Shown: positions 15,019 to 24,086 of the stretch, in pieces
Position numbering within the stretch: position 1 is the stretch's first letter
Layout of the letters: the number at the start of each line of letters is the position of its first letter
From: JAEUNX01 sp034004685
Lineage (GTDB): Bacteria; Pseudomonadota; Gammaproteobacteria; Burkholderiales; Rhodocyclaceae
NCBI GenBank assembly: GCA_034004685.1
Contig: JAVEWG010000043.1
Location: 1-29,753, forward strand
Direction of reading: 5' to 3'
Length of the DNA: 29,753 bases
Made by a program: the position numbers and the translations under genes
Notes under the pieces: generated by a model
Told to the model about the DNA's origin: nothing
Database searches by the model: none
What the model saw: the letters and a program-made list of their open reading frames with translations, nothing else

Positions 15019-17702
15019 CTCCGCGCCAACCCCGATCCGCCGCCGCTGCCCCCTGGCACGGCATGGAAGTGGACCATGTGGTTCGCCACCTTCAAACCCA
15101 CCCGGCAGAGGGTCTCAGCGGCGAGGAAGCCGCCGCCCGGCTGGCCCGCTACGGCCCCAACACCCTCACCGCCAGCGCCGGTCGTCCGGCCTGGCTGCGC
15201 CTGGCCCTCCAGTTCCACCAGCCCCTGATCTATATCCTCATCGCCAGCGGGCTGATTACCGCCTTTCTGGGGGAGTGGGTGGATGCGGGGGTGATTCTGG
15301 GGGTGGTGCTGGTCAATGCCGCCGTGGGCTTCATCCAGGAAGGCCGGGCCGAGCAGGCCCTGGCGGCCCTGGCCCGCAGCGTGGCCAGCCAGGTCACCGT
15401 CACCCGGGGGGGGCAACGCCATCGCCTGGACGCCGTCCACCTGGTACCCGGGGATCTGGTCTGGCTCACCGCCGGCGACAAGGTGCCGGCGGACCTGCGC
15501 CTGGTGAGCAGCCACCGCCTGGCCTCCTCCGAGGCGGCCCTTACCGGGGAATCCCTGCCGGTGACCAAGGATATTCAGCCCCTGCCGGAAGAAACCCGCC
15601 TGGCGGAGCGGGGCAACATGGCCTTTGCGGGCACCATGGTGGTGGCGGGGCAGGGCCACGGGGTGGTGGTGGCCACCGGGGACGCCACCGAAACCGGCCG
15701 CATTGCCGGCCTGTTGCGGGACACCACCGCTCTGGACACGCCCCTGACCCAGGCCATGGGGCGCTTTTCCAACCTGCTGCTTTACGTGATCCTGGCCCTG
15801 GCAGCCCTGACTTTCGCGGTGGGCACCCTGCGGGGCGAGCCGGCGGTGGAGATGTTCATGGCGGCGGTGGCCCTGGCGGTGGGGGCGATCCCCGAGGGCC
15901 TGCCGGCGGCCATTACCGTGACCCTGGCCATCGGCGTGGCCCGCATGGCCCGCCGGCGGGCCATCATCCGGCGCCTGCCGGCGGTGGAGACCCTGGGCAG
16001 CACCACCGTGATCTGCTCCGACAAGACCGGCACCCTCACCGAAAACCAGATGACGGTGCGGGAGATCCTGGCCGGCAGCGAACACTTTGAAGTGAGTGGC
16101 GACGGCTACGCGCCCCATGGCCAGATCACCCGGGAGGGTAGCCCGGCCCAGCTGGAGGGCGCCTTGCGGGAGGTGCTGCTGGCCGGGGTGTTGTGCAACG
16201 ACGCCACCTTGTCCCACCGGGCCGGCGGCTGGGAAATCACCGGCGACCCCACCGAGGCGGCCCTGTTGGTGGCCGCCCGCAAGCTGGGCCTGGACGACGG
16301 GGCGGCCCGGGCCCTTTTCCCCCGGGTGGAGGAACTGCCCTTCGACTCCGTCAATCAGTTCATGGCCACCTGCCACGAGGGCGAGGCCGGCAAGGTGGTC
16401 TTCCTCAAGGGCGCCCTGGAGCGTCTGTTGCCCCGCTGCAATCATCGGCTGGATGCCCGGGGCCATCCGGTGCCCCTGGATCGGGAGGCGGTTGTCGCCC
16501 GGGCCCGGGAGATGGCCAGCCGCGGCTTGCGGGTGCTGGCCTTCGCCCGCCGCAACCAGGGGGGCTGTCCCCTGGAGGAGGCCTTGGACGGGGAACTGGG
16601 CTTTTTGGGCCTGCAAGGCATGCTGGATCCTCCCCGAGCCCGGGCCATCACCGCAGTGCGGGCCTGCCACCGGGCCGGGGTGAAGGTCAAGATGATCACC
16701 GGCGACCACGCCGATACGGCGCTGGCCATCGCCCGCCGGCTGGGTATTGCCCAGGACGGGGCGCGGGTCCTCACCGGCGGGGAACTGGCCGCCCTGGATG
16801 ACGCCACCCTCCAGCAGGCGGTGGGCCAGGTGGCAGTGTTCGCACGGGTGGAGCCGGAACAGAAGCTGCGCCTGGTCCAGGCCCTCCAGGCCCAGGGCGA
16901 GGTGGTGGCCATGACCGGCGACGGGGTCAATGACGCCCCGGCCCTGAAGGCCGCCAACATCGGCATCGCCATGGGGGCGGGGGGCACCGAGGTGGCCAAG
17001 GAGGCCGCTGCCATGGTGCTCACCGACGACAACTTCGCCACCATCGAGGCGGCGGTGGAGGCGGGGCGGGGGGTTTACGACAATCTGGTGAAGTTCATCA
17101 CCTGGACCCTGCCCACCAACTTTGGCGAAGGCCTGGTGATCCTGGCGGCGATCCTGGCCGGCGTCACCCTGCCCATCACCCCCTTGCAGATTCTGTGGAT
17201 CAACATGACCACCGCCGTGCTGCTGGGCCTCACCCTGGCCTTCGAACCCATCGAGCGGGATGTGATGCGGCGTCCGCCCCGGGCTCCCGGCACGCCCATC
17301 CTGGACCGGGTGCTGGCCTGGCGCATCGTGCTGGTGGGGATGCTGATGCTGGTCGGATCCTTTGGTCTGTTCCTGCGCTGGCGGGGCCTGGGGGCCAGCC
17401 TGGAGGAAGCCCGCACCCTGGCGGTGAATGTCTTCGTCGCCGCGGAGATGGCTTACCTCTTCAATTGCCGCAGCCTGCGGGGCCCGTTCTGGCGCAGTGG
17501 CTGGTTTTCCAACCCCTGGTTCTGGGCCGGCCTGGGAGCGATGGCAGCCCTGCAAGGACTATTTACCTATCTGCCCGCCATGAACGCGGTCTTTGCCAGC
17601 GCCCCCCTGCACTGGCGCCAGTGGATCGAGGTGGCCGGGTTCGCCGGGCTGGTGGGCCTGGCGGTGGGGGCGGAAAAGCACTGGCGGGCTTCGCGCCCTT
17701 GA
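15015..17702 (+). CDS. P2-type cation-transporting ATPase
   Basis: An 895-aa P-type ATPase with the standard domain order: actuator (TGES, E179), phosphorylation loop DKTGT with D336, nucleotide domain, GDGVND hinge ending at D640, and about 10 membrane segments. M4 has PEGLPA (E294), as in Ca2+/Na+ pumps. In M6, however, the sequence is W-I-N730-M-T-T-A734, where SERCA-type Ca2+ pumps have N-x-x-T-D; the ligand aspartate is missing. The substrate is therefore uncertain; it is not a heavy-metal (P1B) or Kdp pump. The gene overlaps lnt by 4 nt, an unusual placement for an ion pump. Confidence 0.93.
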   Translation: MTPRQPRSAAAAPWHGMEVDHVVRHLQTHPAEGLSGEEAAARLARYGPNTLTASAGRPAWLRLALQFHQPLIYILIASGLITAFLGEWVDAGVILGVVLVNAAVGFIQEGRAEQALAALARSVASQVTVTRGGQRHRLDAVHLVPGDLVWLTAGDKVPADLRLVSSHRLASSEAALTGESLPVTKDIQPLPEETRLAERGNMAFAGTMVVAGQGHGVVVATGDATETGRIAGLLRDTTALDTPLTQAMGRFSNLLLYVILALAALTFAVGTLRGEPAVEMFMAAVALAVGAIPEGLPAAITVTLAIGVARMARRRAIIRRLPAVETLGSTTVICSDKTGTLTENQMTVREILAGSEHFEVSGDGYAPHGQITREGSPAQLEGALREVLLAGVLCNDATLSHRAGGWEITGDPTEAALLVAARKLGLDDGAARALFPRVEELPFDSVNQFMATCHEGEAGKVVFLKGALERLLPRCNHRLDARGHPVPLDREAVVARAREMASRGLRVLAFARRNQGGCPLEEALDGELGFLGLQGMLDPPRARAITAVRACHRAGVKVKMITGDHADTALAIARRLGIAQDGARVLTGGELAALDDATLQQAVGQVAVFARVEPEQKLRLVQALQAQGEVVAMTGDGVNDAPALKAANIGIAMGAGGTEVAKEAAAMVLTDDNFATIEAAVEAGRGVYDNLVKFITWTLPTNFGEGLVILAAILAGVTLPITPLQILWINMTTAVLLGLTLAFEPIERDVMRRPPRAPGTPILDRVLAWRIVLVGMLMLVGSFGLFLRWRGLGASLEEARTLAVNVFVAAEMAYLFNCRSLRGPFWRSGWFSNPWFWAGLGAMAALQGLFTYLPAMNAVFASAPLHWRQWIEVAGFAGLVGLAVGAEKHWRASRP

Positions 17703-17726
17703 TGGCGCCCCCCGGGCCTGGCGGGC

Positions 17727-18221
17727 CTACAGCACCGTGGGCCAGTTGGGCAGTTCGTTGGGGTTGTTCTGGCAGGTGGGGAAGTGGGTGGCCAGCAGTT
17801 CGCCGATCCGCCCGATGGCCGCCAGCACCCCGGCCCGATAATGGCCCCCGGCGAAGCTTGTCTCCATCTCCCGGCACAGGGCCGTCCATGTGTCGGCGGG
17901 CACCAGGGCGTTGATGCCCCGATCCGCCAGGATTTCCACCCGCCGGTCCACCAGCTGGATATAGATCAGGATGCCGTTGGCTTCCCCGGTCTGGTCCACC
18001 CCGAGGGCGTGGAACAGGCGGGCGGCCCGCGCCCGGCTGTCTTCCCCCCGGCGTAGCGAGGCCAGGGGCAGGGGGCCTTCGATGGCCACCCGGATTTCCC
18101 CCCGATGGCGGGTTTCGGAAGCCGCCACCGCCGCCGCGATGGCCGCCAGATCCGCCTTGCGGAAGGCCCGCCGGGCCCACCAGCCGGGGGCCCACAGATG
18201 GCGGAGTGCCCGGATCACCAT
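17727..18221 (-). CDS. TPM-domain protein, signal-less paralogue
   Basis: A 164-aa protein with a TPM (YgcG-type) domain: GEIRVAIEG, ARLFHALGVDQTGEANGILIY, VDRRVEILADRGINALVP and HYRAGVLAAIGRIGELLATHFP. It lacks a clear signal peptide; a short tryptophan-rich segment near residues 9-16 might be membrane-associated. The ATG at 18221 lies 4 nt after the stop of the upstream TPM gene, so both belong to the lemA operon. TPM proteins accompany LemA in many bacteria but their function is poorly known. The ATPase and this gene converge with a 24-nt gap and no clear terminator. Confidence 0.88.
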   Translation of the reverse strand: MVIRALRHLWAPGWWARRAFRKADLAAIAAAVAASETRHRGEIRVAIEGPLPLASLRRGEDSRARAARLFHALGVDQTGEANGILIYIQLVDRRVEILADRGINALVPADTWTALCREMETSFAGGHYRAGVLAAIGRIGELLATHFPTCQNNPNELPNWPTVL

Positions 18222-18225
18222 GAGC

Positions 18226-19059
18226 TCACCATCTCCCCGAGGCGCCACCGCCTCCAAAGCCGCCGCCGCCTCCCGAGAAACCGCCGGAAGAGCCCCCAAA
18301 GCCGCCGCCGAAACCGCCGCCGCCCCGGGAACTCCAGCCTCCCCGCCCAAAACGCCCCAGGGAAAAGATGAAAGCGAAAATCGCCACGCCGGCCGCCGCT
18401 GCCAGGGAGGAGAACACCATGTAGGCGATCAAACCGGCCACGGCCGAGGCCGCCAGGGCGCCGAAGAGGCCGAAGATCGCCCGGGCCACGCTGGCGGCCA
18501 TCACCGCCAGGAAGAGGGTGGTGGTGGGGTCCAGGCCGCCCAGGCCCGGGGCGGGGGGCGCTGCCGGCGCGGGCAGGGGCTCACCCCGGATCACCGTGTC
18601 CAGGGCCGCCACGGTGGCTTCCAGACCCCCGGCGAAGTCCCCCTCCCGGAAGGGGGGCACCATCCGCTCCTCGATGATCCGCTTGGCGATGACGTCGGGA
18701 ATTGCGCCCTCAAGGCCGTAGCCCACCTCGATGCGGCTGGTCCGGTCCTCCTTGGCGACGATCACGATCACCCCGTCGCTCACCCCCTGGCGGCCGATCT
18801 TCCAGGCCTCCGCCAGGCGGATGCCGAACTGCTCGATGGTTTCAGGCCGGGTGGTGGGCAGCAGCAGGATTGCCACCTGGGCCCCCTTGTCCCGCTCCAG
18901 GGCCGCCAGGGTGCGGCCCAGGGCAGCCTGCTGGTCGGCCGTGAGGGTGCCGGTCAGGTCGGTGACCCGCTCCTTGAGGGCCGGCAGGGCGACTTCGGCC
19001 GGCCAGCCGGAACCCGGTAGGAAGCCCAGCCAGCAGGCCAGCAGCCAGCGCAGCAGCAT
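18226..19059 (-). CDS. TPM-domain membrane protein with Gly/Ser-rich tail (YgcG-like)
   Basis: A 277-aa protein. A signal sequence (about residues 1-20) leads to a periplasmic TPM domain (about 25-155; TADQQAALGRTLAALERDKG, SDGVIVIVAKEDRTSRIEVG), a proline-alanine linker, hydrophobic segments at about 178-245 and a low-complexity tail of GGGF repeats ending in GASGRW. That tail is typical of YgcG-like proteins. It follows lemA by 5 nt and precedes a second TPM gene by 4 nt, giving a three-gene lemA-TPM-TPM unit. Confidence 0.92.
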   Translation of the reverse strand: MLLRWLLACWLGFLPGSGWPAEVALPALKERVTDLTGTLTADQQAALGRTLAALERDKGAQVAILLLPTTRPETIEQFGIRLAEAWKIGRQGVSDGVIVIVAKEDRTSRIEVGYGLEGAIPDVIAKRIIEERMVPPFREGDFAGGLEATVAALDTVIRGEPLPAPAAPPAPGLGGLDPTTTLFLAVMAASVARAIFGLFGALAASAVAGLIAYMVFSSLAAAAGVAIFAFIFSLGRFGRGGWSSRGGGGFGGGFGGSSGGFSGGGGGFGGGGASGRW

Positions 19060-19064
19060 GGGGC

Positions 19065-19670
19065 TTAGCGGGCCGGGGCGGGGCTGTCGAAGCGGACCGC
19101 CGGCGGCGTGGAGATGGCCTTTTCATCCTCCACCGTGAAGTTGGCCTTGGCCTTCCAGCCCATCACCATGGCCGTGAGGCTGTTGGGGAAGGTCCGCACC
19201 GACACGTTGTAGACCCGCACCGCGTCGATGTAGCGGTTGCGGGCCACGGTGATCCGGTTCTCGGTGCCTTCCAGTTGGGCCTGGAGATCACGGAAACTGG
19301 CATCGGCCTTGAGGTTGGGGTAGTTCTCCGCCACCACCAGAAGGCGGGCGAGGGCCCCGCTCAATTCCCCCTGGGCCTGCTGGAACTTGGTGAAGGCCGC
19401 CGGATCGTTGATGAGCTCCGGGGTGGCCTTGATGCCCGCCACATTGGCCCGGGCTTCAGTCACCTTGGTGAGCACTTCCTTCTCATGGGCCGCGTAGCCC
19501 TGGACCACCGACACCAGGTTGGGAATCAGGTCGGCCCGCCGCTTGTACTGGTTGAGCACCTCCGACCAGGCGGCATTGACCCCCTCGTCATTGATCTGGA
19601 TCTGGTTGTAGCCGCAGCCGGAGAGCAGGGCGGCCATCAGGGCAAGCAGGGAGAGGAGGCGAACGCCCAT
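19065..19670 (-). CDS. lemA: LemA family lipoprotein
   Basis: A 201-aa LemA protein with a lipoprotein signal (LLSGC, lipidated at C19) and the LemA core of long helices (INDEGVNAAWSEVLNQYKRR, DLIPNLVSVVQGYAAHEKEV, FRDLQAQLEGTENRITVARN). Many LemA proteins have an N-terminal membrane helix; here it is a lipobox, so it is probably anchored facing the periplasm. It heads the operon with two TPM genes. GGAGCC directly upstream serves as the ribosome-binding site. Confidence 0.95.
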   Translation of the reverse strand: MGVRLLSLLALMAALLSGCGYNQIQINDEGVNAAWSEVLNQYKRRADLIPNLVSVVQGYAAHEKEVLTKVTEARANVAGIKATPELINDPAAFTKFQQAQGELSGALARLLVVAENYPNLKADASFRDLQAQLEGTENRITVARNRYIDAVRVYNVSVRTFPNSLTAMVMGWKAKANFTVEDEKAISTPPAVRFDSPAPAR

Positions 19671-19755
19671 GGGAGGCTCCTGGCAGGGGATGATGAAGTT
19701 TGTATCAAGCGTGACGGGTTGGGTGAACGGCGTTGGTCACGGTCTTGGCGTGCGA

Positions 19756-20226
19756 CTACCGGTACTTGGCCGCCGTGATGAACTGGCTGAAAGCCTCGCA
19801 CCAGACAATAACCGTGTTGTAGCGGGACACATCCACCGACTCGGGTACGGGGATCAGGAAATTCTTGAAGGTTCGCACTTCTCCAACCCGAACCATGTGT
19901 GCTTTCAGACGCAAAAAGTCGGCCTCTGTTTCCACGAACTCTGGCGAAAGATAGAGCTTGTAGTCGGGCCCCGGCGCGAGCTTGCCAACCAGGACAATGC
20001 TCCGGGGGCCTACGGAAACAGCCCCTTCCCCCCAGTGGAGCACGTCGCTGTCCTTGAGATCCCGGCGGAACTGCCCCCGATAGGTGGCGTGGGTGACCTC
20101 CCTGGATGCGTCTTCTGACGACGGTGCCGTCGGCGCCGTCAGGATGGGAAGGGCATAGACGCCCAGGGCGAACCCGAGGCCGAGGGTGCCCGCATGGGAG
20201 GCGATGAGAACCAGCAGTTTCTTCAT
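19756..20226 (-). CDS. DM13 domain protein
   Basis: A 156-aa protein with an N-terminal signal or anchor segment (residues 3-31) and one DM13 domain: YRGQFRRDLKDSDVLHWGEG, KLAPGPDYKLYLSPEFVE and NTVIVWCEAFSQFITAAKY with the conserved C143. DM13 domains have been proposed to act in redox or electron-transfer reactions outside the cytoplasm. No purine-rich ribosome-binding site precedes the ATG (the leader is pyrimidine-rich), so translation may depend on the upstream gene, whose stop is 30 nt away. It closes the molybdenum hydroxylase cluster. Confidence 0.85.
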   Translation of the reverse strand: MKKLLVLIASHAGTLGLGFALGVYALPILTAPTAPSSEDASREVTHATYRGQFRRDLKDSDVLHWGEGAVSVGPRSIVLVGKLAPGPDYKLYLSPEFVETEADFLRLKAHMVRVGEVRTFKNFLIPVPESVDVSRYNTVIVWCEAFSQFITAAKYR

Positions 20227-20256
20227 GGGAGACGGAAAGTGCTGTGATGAACTGAT

Positions 20257-20883
20257 TCAGTGTAGCCGGGTATCGTTGCCTTTGAGGGCGTTGATATCCA
20301 TGGGGGTGTCCACGTCCATGAGCACGCCAGAGTCATCGGTGGCAATCCGTAGAAGGGCTGGGCCGGCATTCTGGAGAAGATGGCGGGCGCCGGCATCCCC
20401 CTCCAGGGCCAGCAGTTCTTCCCGCCATGCCTGGCTAAAACCCACTGGATGTCCCCGGCGGCCGCCATGGAAGGGCGCGGCCAGGGATGCCCCGTTGCGG
20501 AGGGCCTCGGCCACCCGGGCGATGGTGCCGGGCAGGATGGCCGGCATGTCCGCCAAGGCCACCAGCCAGCCCTCGGCTTCGCGGCTGGCGGCCACGCCCT
20601 GGGCCAGGGAGCGGCCCATGCCGGTCCGGGCTTCGTCACTGAGCACCACGTCATACCCGGCCTGGGTCAGCAAGCCGGCCAGAAGGATTTGCTCCGGGCG
20701 CAGCACCGCCAGCAGCCGGACCCGATCCCCGGCCGCCTGCCGCAGGCCGTCCCTCAGCTTGCGGGCGGCGGCCAGGGCCAGGGCTTCCCCGCTGGGGAGG
20801 GGGGCCAGGAGTTTATCGGCGCCAAAGCGCCGGCCCTGGCCGGCGGCCAGAAGGATGCCGGTCAAGGGGTGGGCGGCCCTCAT
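20257..20883 (-). CDS. MocA-like molybdenum cofactor nucleotidyltransferase
   Basis: A 208-aa MobA/MocA-type nucleotidyltransferase. The N-terminal loop ILLAAGQGRRFGADKLLAPL binds the nucleotide, VALADMPAILP carries the metal-binding aspartate, and GRRGHPVGFS is the substrate loop. These enzymes attach CMP to molybdopterin to form MCD, the form used by xanthine dehydrogenase-family hydroxylases. It lies 6 nt after xdhC and next to the hydroxylase genes, which supports MocA rather than MobA. Confidence 0.88.
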   Translation of the reverse strand: MRAAHPLTGILLAAGQGRRFGADKLLAPLPSGEALALAAARKLRDGLRQAAGDRVRLLAVLRPEQILLAGLLTQAGYDVVLSDEARTGMGRSLAQGVAASREAEGWLVALADMPAILPGTIARVAEALRNGASLAAPFHGGRRGHPVGFSQAWREELLALEGDAGARHLLQNAGPALLRIATDDSGVLMDVDTPMDINALKGNDTRLH

Positions 20884-20889
20884 CTTGGG

Positions 20890-21900
20890 TCAGGCGGCGC
20901 AGCCGCCCCGGATCGGGGCGGCCAGGGGTTCCGGCGTTTGCCGGGTTTGGGCCAGGGCTGCACCCCGTTTCACCGCCGTCATCTGGGCCAGGATGGACAC
21001 GGCGATTTCTGCCGGGGTGCGGCTGCCGATGGCTAGTCCCACGGGGCCGTGGAGGCGCCCGATCTCCTCGGCGGTGAGGTCGAAGTGTTCCAGCAAGCGG
21101 GCCCGGCGGGCGGCGTTGCTGCGCTGGGAGCCTAGGGCCCCCACGTAGAAAACCGGGGATTTGAGGGCTTCCAGCAGGGCCAGGTCGTCCAGTTTGGGGT
21201 CGTGGGTGAGGGCGACGATGGCGGTGTGGGGGTCTGGCGGCAGGGCCAGCACCGCGTCGTCGGGCATCTCGGTGGTGAGGCGGGTGCCGGGGACATTCCA
21301 CTGGCTGGTGTATTCGATCCGGGGGTCGCACACCGTGACGGCGTAATCCAGGGCCATGGCCATGGGGGCCAGGGTCTGGGCGAGCTGGTTGGCGCCGATG
21401 ATGAGGAGCCGCCAGCGGGGGCCGTGGATCGTGGCCAGACGCTGGCCATCCCAGCTCAGGGCGTCGCCCCGGCGGGCGTCGGTCAGGCTGACCGTGCCAG
21501 CGGCCAGATCCACCTCCCGCCGCACCAGCTGGCCGGCGCCGATGCGCAGGGCCAGTTCCGCCAGCCGGGCCGGGTCGGGGGCGGGTTCCACCACCAGCTC
21601 CAGGGTGCCGCCGCAGGGCAGGCCGAAGCGGGCAGCCTCCTCCCGGGTGACGCCGTAGCCCAGGGTGAAGGGGGCCGGGCCGGCCAGCCGGCCTTCGGCC
21701 ATGCGGCGGATCAGATCGTCCTCGATGCAGCCGCCGGACACGGAGCCGGCTACCCGGCCGTCCGCCGCCAGGGCCAGCCAGGAACCGGCCGGGCGGGGGG
21801 CGGAGCCCCAGGTGCGGGCCACTGTCACCAGGGAAAACGGCAGGCCGGACTGGTGCCAGCCAGCCACCGCCTGGAGAACCTGGAGGTCAGCGCTGTCCAT
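20890..21900 (-). CDS. xdhC: XdhC-family molybdenum cofactor insertion protein
   Basis: A 336-aa XdhC/CoxI-family chaperone that binds molybdenum cofactor, promotes its sulphuration and inserts it into xanthine dehydrogenase-family enzymes. The N-terminal XdhC_CoxI domain shows RTWGSAPRPAGSWLAL and GSVSGGCIEDDLI; the C-terminal Rossmann domain shows LLIIGANQLAQTLAPMA and FYVGALGSQRSNAARR, and ends with GPVGLAIGSRTPAEIAVSIL. The ATG at 21900 lies 2 nt after the stop of the Mo subunit gene. Length is typical. Confidence 0.94.
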   Translation of the reverse strand: MDSADLQVLQAVAGWHQSGLPFSLVTVARTWGSAPRPAGSWLALAADGRVAGSVSGGCIEDDLIRRMAEGRLAGPAPFTLGYGVTREEAARFGLPCGGTLELVVEPAPDPARLAELALRIGAGQLVRREVDLAAGTVSLTDARRGDALSWDGQRLATIHGPRWRLLIIGANQLAQTLAPMAMALDYAVTVCDPRIEYTSQWNVPGTRLTTEMPDDAVLALPPDPHTAIVALTHDPKLDDLALLEALKSPVFYVGALGSQRSNAARRARLLEHFDLTAEEIGRLHGPVGLAIGSRTPAEIAVSILAQMTAVKRGAALAQTRQTPEPLAAPIRGGCAA

Positions 21901-21902
21901 GC

Positions 21903-24086
21903 TCAGGCCGTCAAACGGGTGGTATCGAAGGGCAGGCTGTAGAGGCGCTTGCCGGTGGCGGCAGCGATGGCGTTGGCCACCGCCGGGGCCAGGGGGGGCA
22001 CCGCCGGTTCGCCGATGCCGGTGGGGGGCTCGCCGGAAGCCACGATGTGCACCTCCACCCGGGGCATGTCGCCGATGGGCAGCAGGCGGTAGTCGTGGAA
22101 GTTGGATTGCTCCACCACCCCGTCCTTGAGGGTGATCGCGCCATGGAGGGCGGCGGTCAGGGCGAAGGCCACCGAGCCTTCCACCTGAGCGCGGATGTTG
22201 TCCGGGTTGATGGCGATGCCGCAATCCACAGCGCATACCACCCGGTCCACCTTCAGGCCCCCGTCCGCCCCAATGGTGACTTCCGCCACCTCGGCCACAT
22301 AGGTGTTGAAGCTCTCGTGGAGCGCCACCCCCCTGCCGCGCCGGCTGCCCGCCGGGCCCGGGGGCAGGGGGCTGCCCCAGCCGGCCTTTTCCGCCGCCAG
22401 CCTGAGGACGCCGGCATGGCGGGGGTGGGTGTCTCCCAGGAGGGCCAGACGGTAGGCCACCGGGTCCTGGCCGGCGGCCTGGGCGAGTTCGTCCAGGAAG
22501 GCTTCCACCGCGTAGGCGGTGTGGGTGGAGCCCACCGAGCGCCACCACAGCACCGGCACGGCGATGTCTTCCGGGGTGTGGAGTTCCACCTGGAGGTTGG
22601 GGATCGCGTAGGGCAGGTTGGCGGCCCCTTCCACCGACACCGGGTCGATGCCGTTCTTGATGCCGGCGGCGAAGGCGGAGCCGGCCATGATGGACTGGCC
22701 CACCAGGCGCTGGTGCCAGGCCGTCGGGCGGCCCTGGGCATCCAGCCCGGCGGTCAGGCGATGGTGGAAGAGGGGGCGGAAGTAGCCGGCCCGCAGATCG
22801 TCTTCCCGGGTCCACACCAGCTTGATGGGCCCCTTGTGGCGGCTGGCCTTGGCGATGGAGGCCGCTTCCAGCACGTAATCCGACTGGGTGTTGGCCCGCC
22901 GGCCGAAGCTGCCGCCGGCGTAGAGGGTATGGATGCGCACTTGCTCGGGCTTGAGGCCCAGGAGGGCCGCGGCCTTCATCTGGTCCTGGGTCTGGGACTG
23001 GCAGCCGTTCCAGATTTCGCAGCCTTCCGGGGTGACATGGACCACGCAGTCCATGGGTTCCATGGCGGCATGGGCCAGGTAGGGGAAGTCGAAGCTGGCT
23101 TCCAGTACCTGGTTGGCCGAATAGAGGGCGGAGGAAATGTTGCCCTCGCTGCGGGCGGGTTTGCCGGGTTTCCTGGCGAGCTGGCGGTAGCGTTCCAGGA
23201 TTTCGCCGCTGCCCAGGCGGAAGGCGGCGGATTCGTCCCATTCCACCTGGAGGGCATCCCTGCCCCGCAGGGCGCTCCAGGTGTCCCGGGCCAGCACCGC
23301 CACCCCGTTGGGGATGGCCACCACCTCGGTTACCCCGGCAATGGCCAGAGCGGGCGCCGGGTCGAAGCCCTTCACCTTGGCGCCGAAACGGGGCGGGTGG
23401 GCCACCAGGGCCACCTGCATGTCGGGTAGCTGCACGTCCTGGGTGAATCGGGCCCGGCCGGTGATCTTGTCGGCGGCGTCTTTGCGGGGGGCGCGGCGGC
23501 CCACCAGCTTGAAGTCCCCGGGGTCCTTGAGGCTGATCGTTTCCGGCACGGCCTCGGTGCTGGCCGCCACCGCCAGCTCGCCAAAGGGGGCCTTGCGGCG
23601 GCTTGGCGGGTGGCTCAGGACCCCGTCCGCCACCTGGATTTCCCCCTCCGGCACCTTCCATTTCCTGGCTGCCGCCCTCACCAGCATGGCCCGGGCGCTG
23701 GCGCCGGCCTGGCGCAACTGCTGCCAGGAATTGGCCATGGCGGTGCTGCCGCCGGTGCCCTGGAAGGGGCCGAAGAACAGGTTGTTGTAGCGCTTGGCGT
23801 CGGCCGGGGCGCCCTCGACGCGCACCTGGGACCAGGCGGCGTCCAGTTCCTCGGCCACGATGGTGGCGAGCCCCGTATAGGTGCCCTGGCCCATCTCCAG
23901 ATGCTTGGAAATCACGGTCACGCTGTTGTCGCTGCCGATGCGCAGGAAGGCGTTGGGTTCGAAGCTCCGAGGCGCGGTTTTGCCGGCGGCGGCCTGGGCC
24001 GGTGGGGCGAGGTAGACGGCGAGGGTGAGGCCGGCGCTGCCCTGGAGGAAGCGGCGGCGGCTTTCATTGACGATGGTGTTGTTCAT
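21903..24086 (-). CDS. Molybdenum hydroxylase large subunit, Tat-exported (IorB-like)
   Basis: A 727-aa molybdopterin-binding subunit of the aldehyde oxidase/xanthine dehydrogenase family, closest in style to isoquinoline 1-oxidoreductase beta subunits. A twin-arginine signal S9-R-R-R-F-L is followed by a hydrophobic stretch and an APPAQA cleavage region. Other landmarks are EMGQGTYTGLATIVAEELDA, GPFQGTGGSTAM, YAGGSFGRRANT, LWWRSVGSTHTAYAVEAFLDE and the catalytic glutamate E693 in GIGEPAVP. The substrate, probably an aldehyde or N-heterocycle, cannot be deduced. The start overlaps the small-subunit stop by 4 nt. The small subunit has no signal of its own and would travel with this one. Confidence 0.94.
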   Translation of the reverse strand: MNNTIVNESRRRFLQGSAGLTLAVYLAPPAQAAAGKTAPRSFEPNAFLRIGSDNSVTVISKHLEMGQGTYTGLATIVAEELDAAWSQVRVEGAPADAKRYNNLFFGPFQGTGGSTAMANSWQQLRQAGASARAMLVRAAARKWKVPEGEIQVADGVLSHPPSRRKAPFGELAVAASTEAVPETISLKDPGDFKLVGRRAPRKDAADKITGRARFTQDVQLPDMQVALVAHPPRFGAKVKGFDPAPALAIAGVTEVVAIPNGVAVLARDTWSALRGRDALQVEWDESAAFRLGSGEILERYRQLARKPGKPARSEGNISSALYSANQVLEASFDFPYLAHAAMEPMDCVVHVTPEGCEIWNGCQSQTQDQMKAAALLGLKPEQVRIHTLYAGGSFGRRANTQSDYVLEAASIAKASRHKGPIKLVWTREDDLRAGYFRPLFHHRLTAGLDAQGRPTAWHQRLVGQSIMAGSAFAAGIKNGIDPVSVEGAANLPYAIPNLQVELHTPEDIAVPVLWWRSVGSTHTAYAVEAFLDELAQAAGQDPVAYRLALLGDTHPRHAGVLRLAAEKAGWGSPLPPGPAGSRRGRGVALHESFNTYVAEVAEVTIGADGGLKVDRVVCAVDCGIAINPDNIRAQVEGSVAFALTAALHGAITLKDGVVEQSNFHDYRLLPIGDMPRVEVHIVASGEPPTGIGEPAVPPLAPAVANAIAAATGKRLYSLPFDTTRLTA

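Noticed and set aside
14907..17555. Long minus-strand open frame (882 codons) opposite lnt and the ATPase gene
   Set aside because: It is an antisense shadow of the GC-rich P-type ATPase frame. Its translation is low-complexity (Gly, Gln, His, Pro rich) and the sense strand encodes unmistakable proteins.
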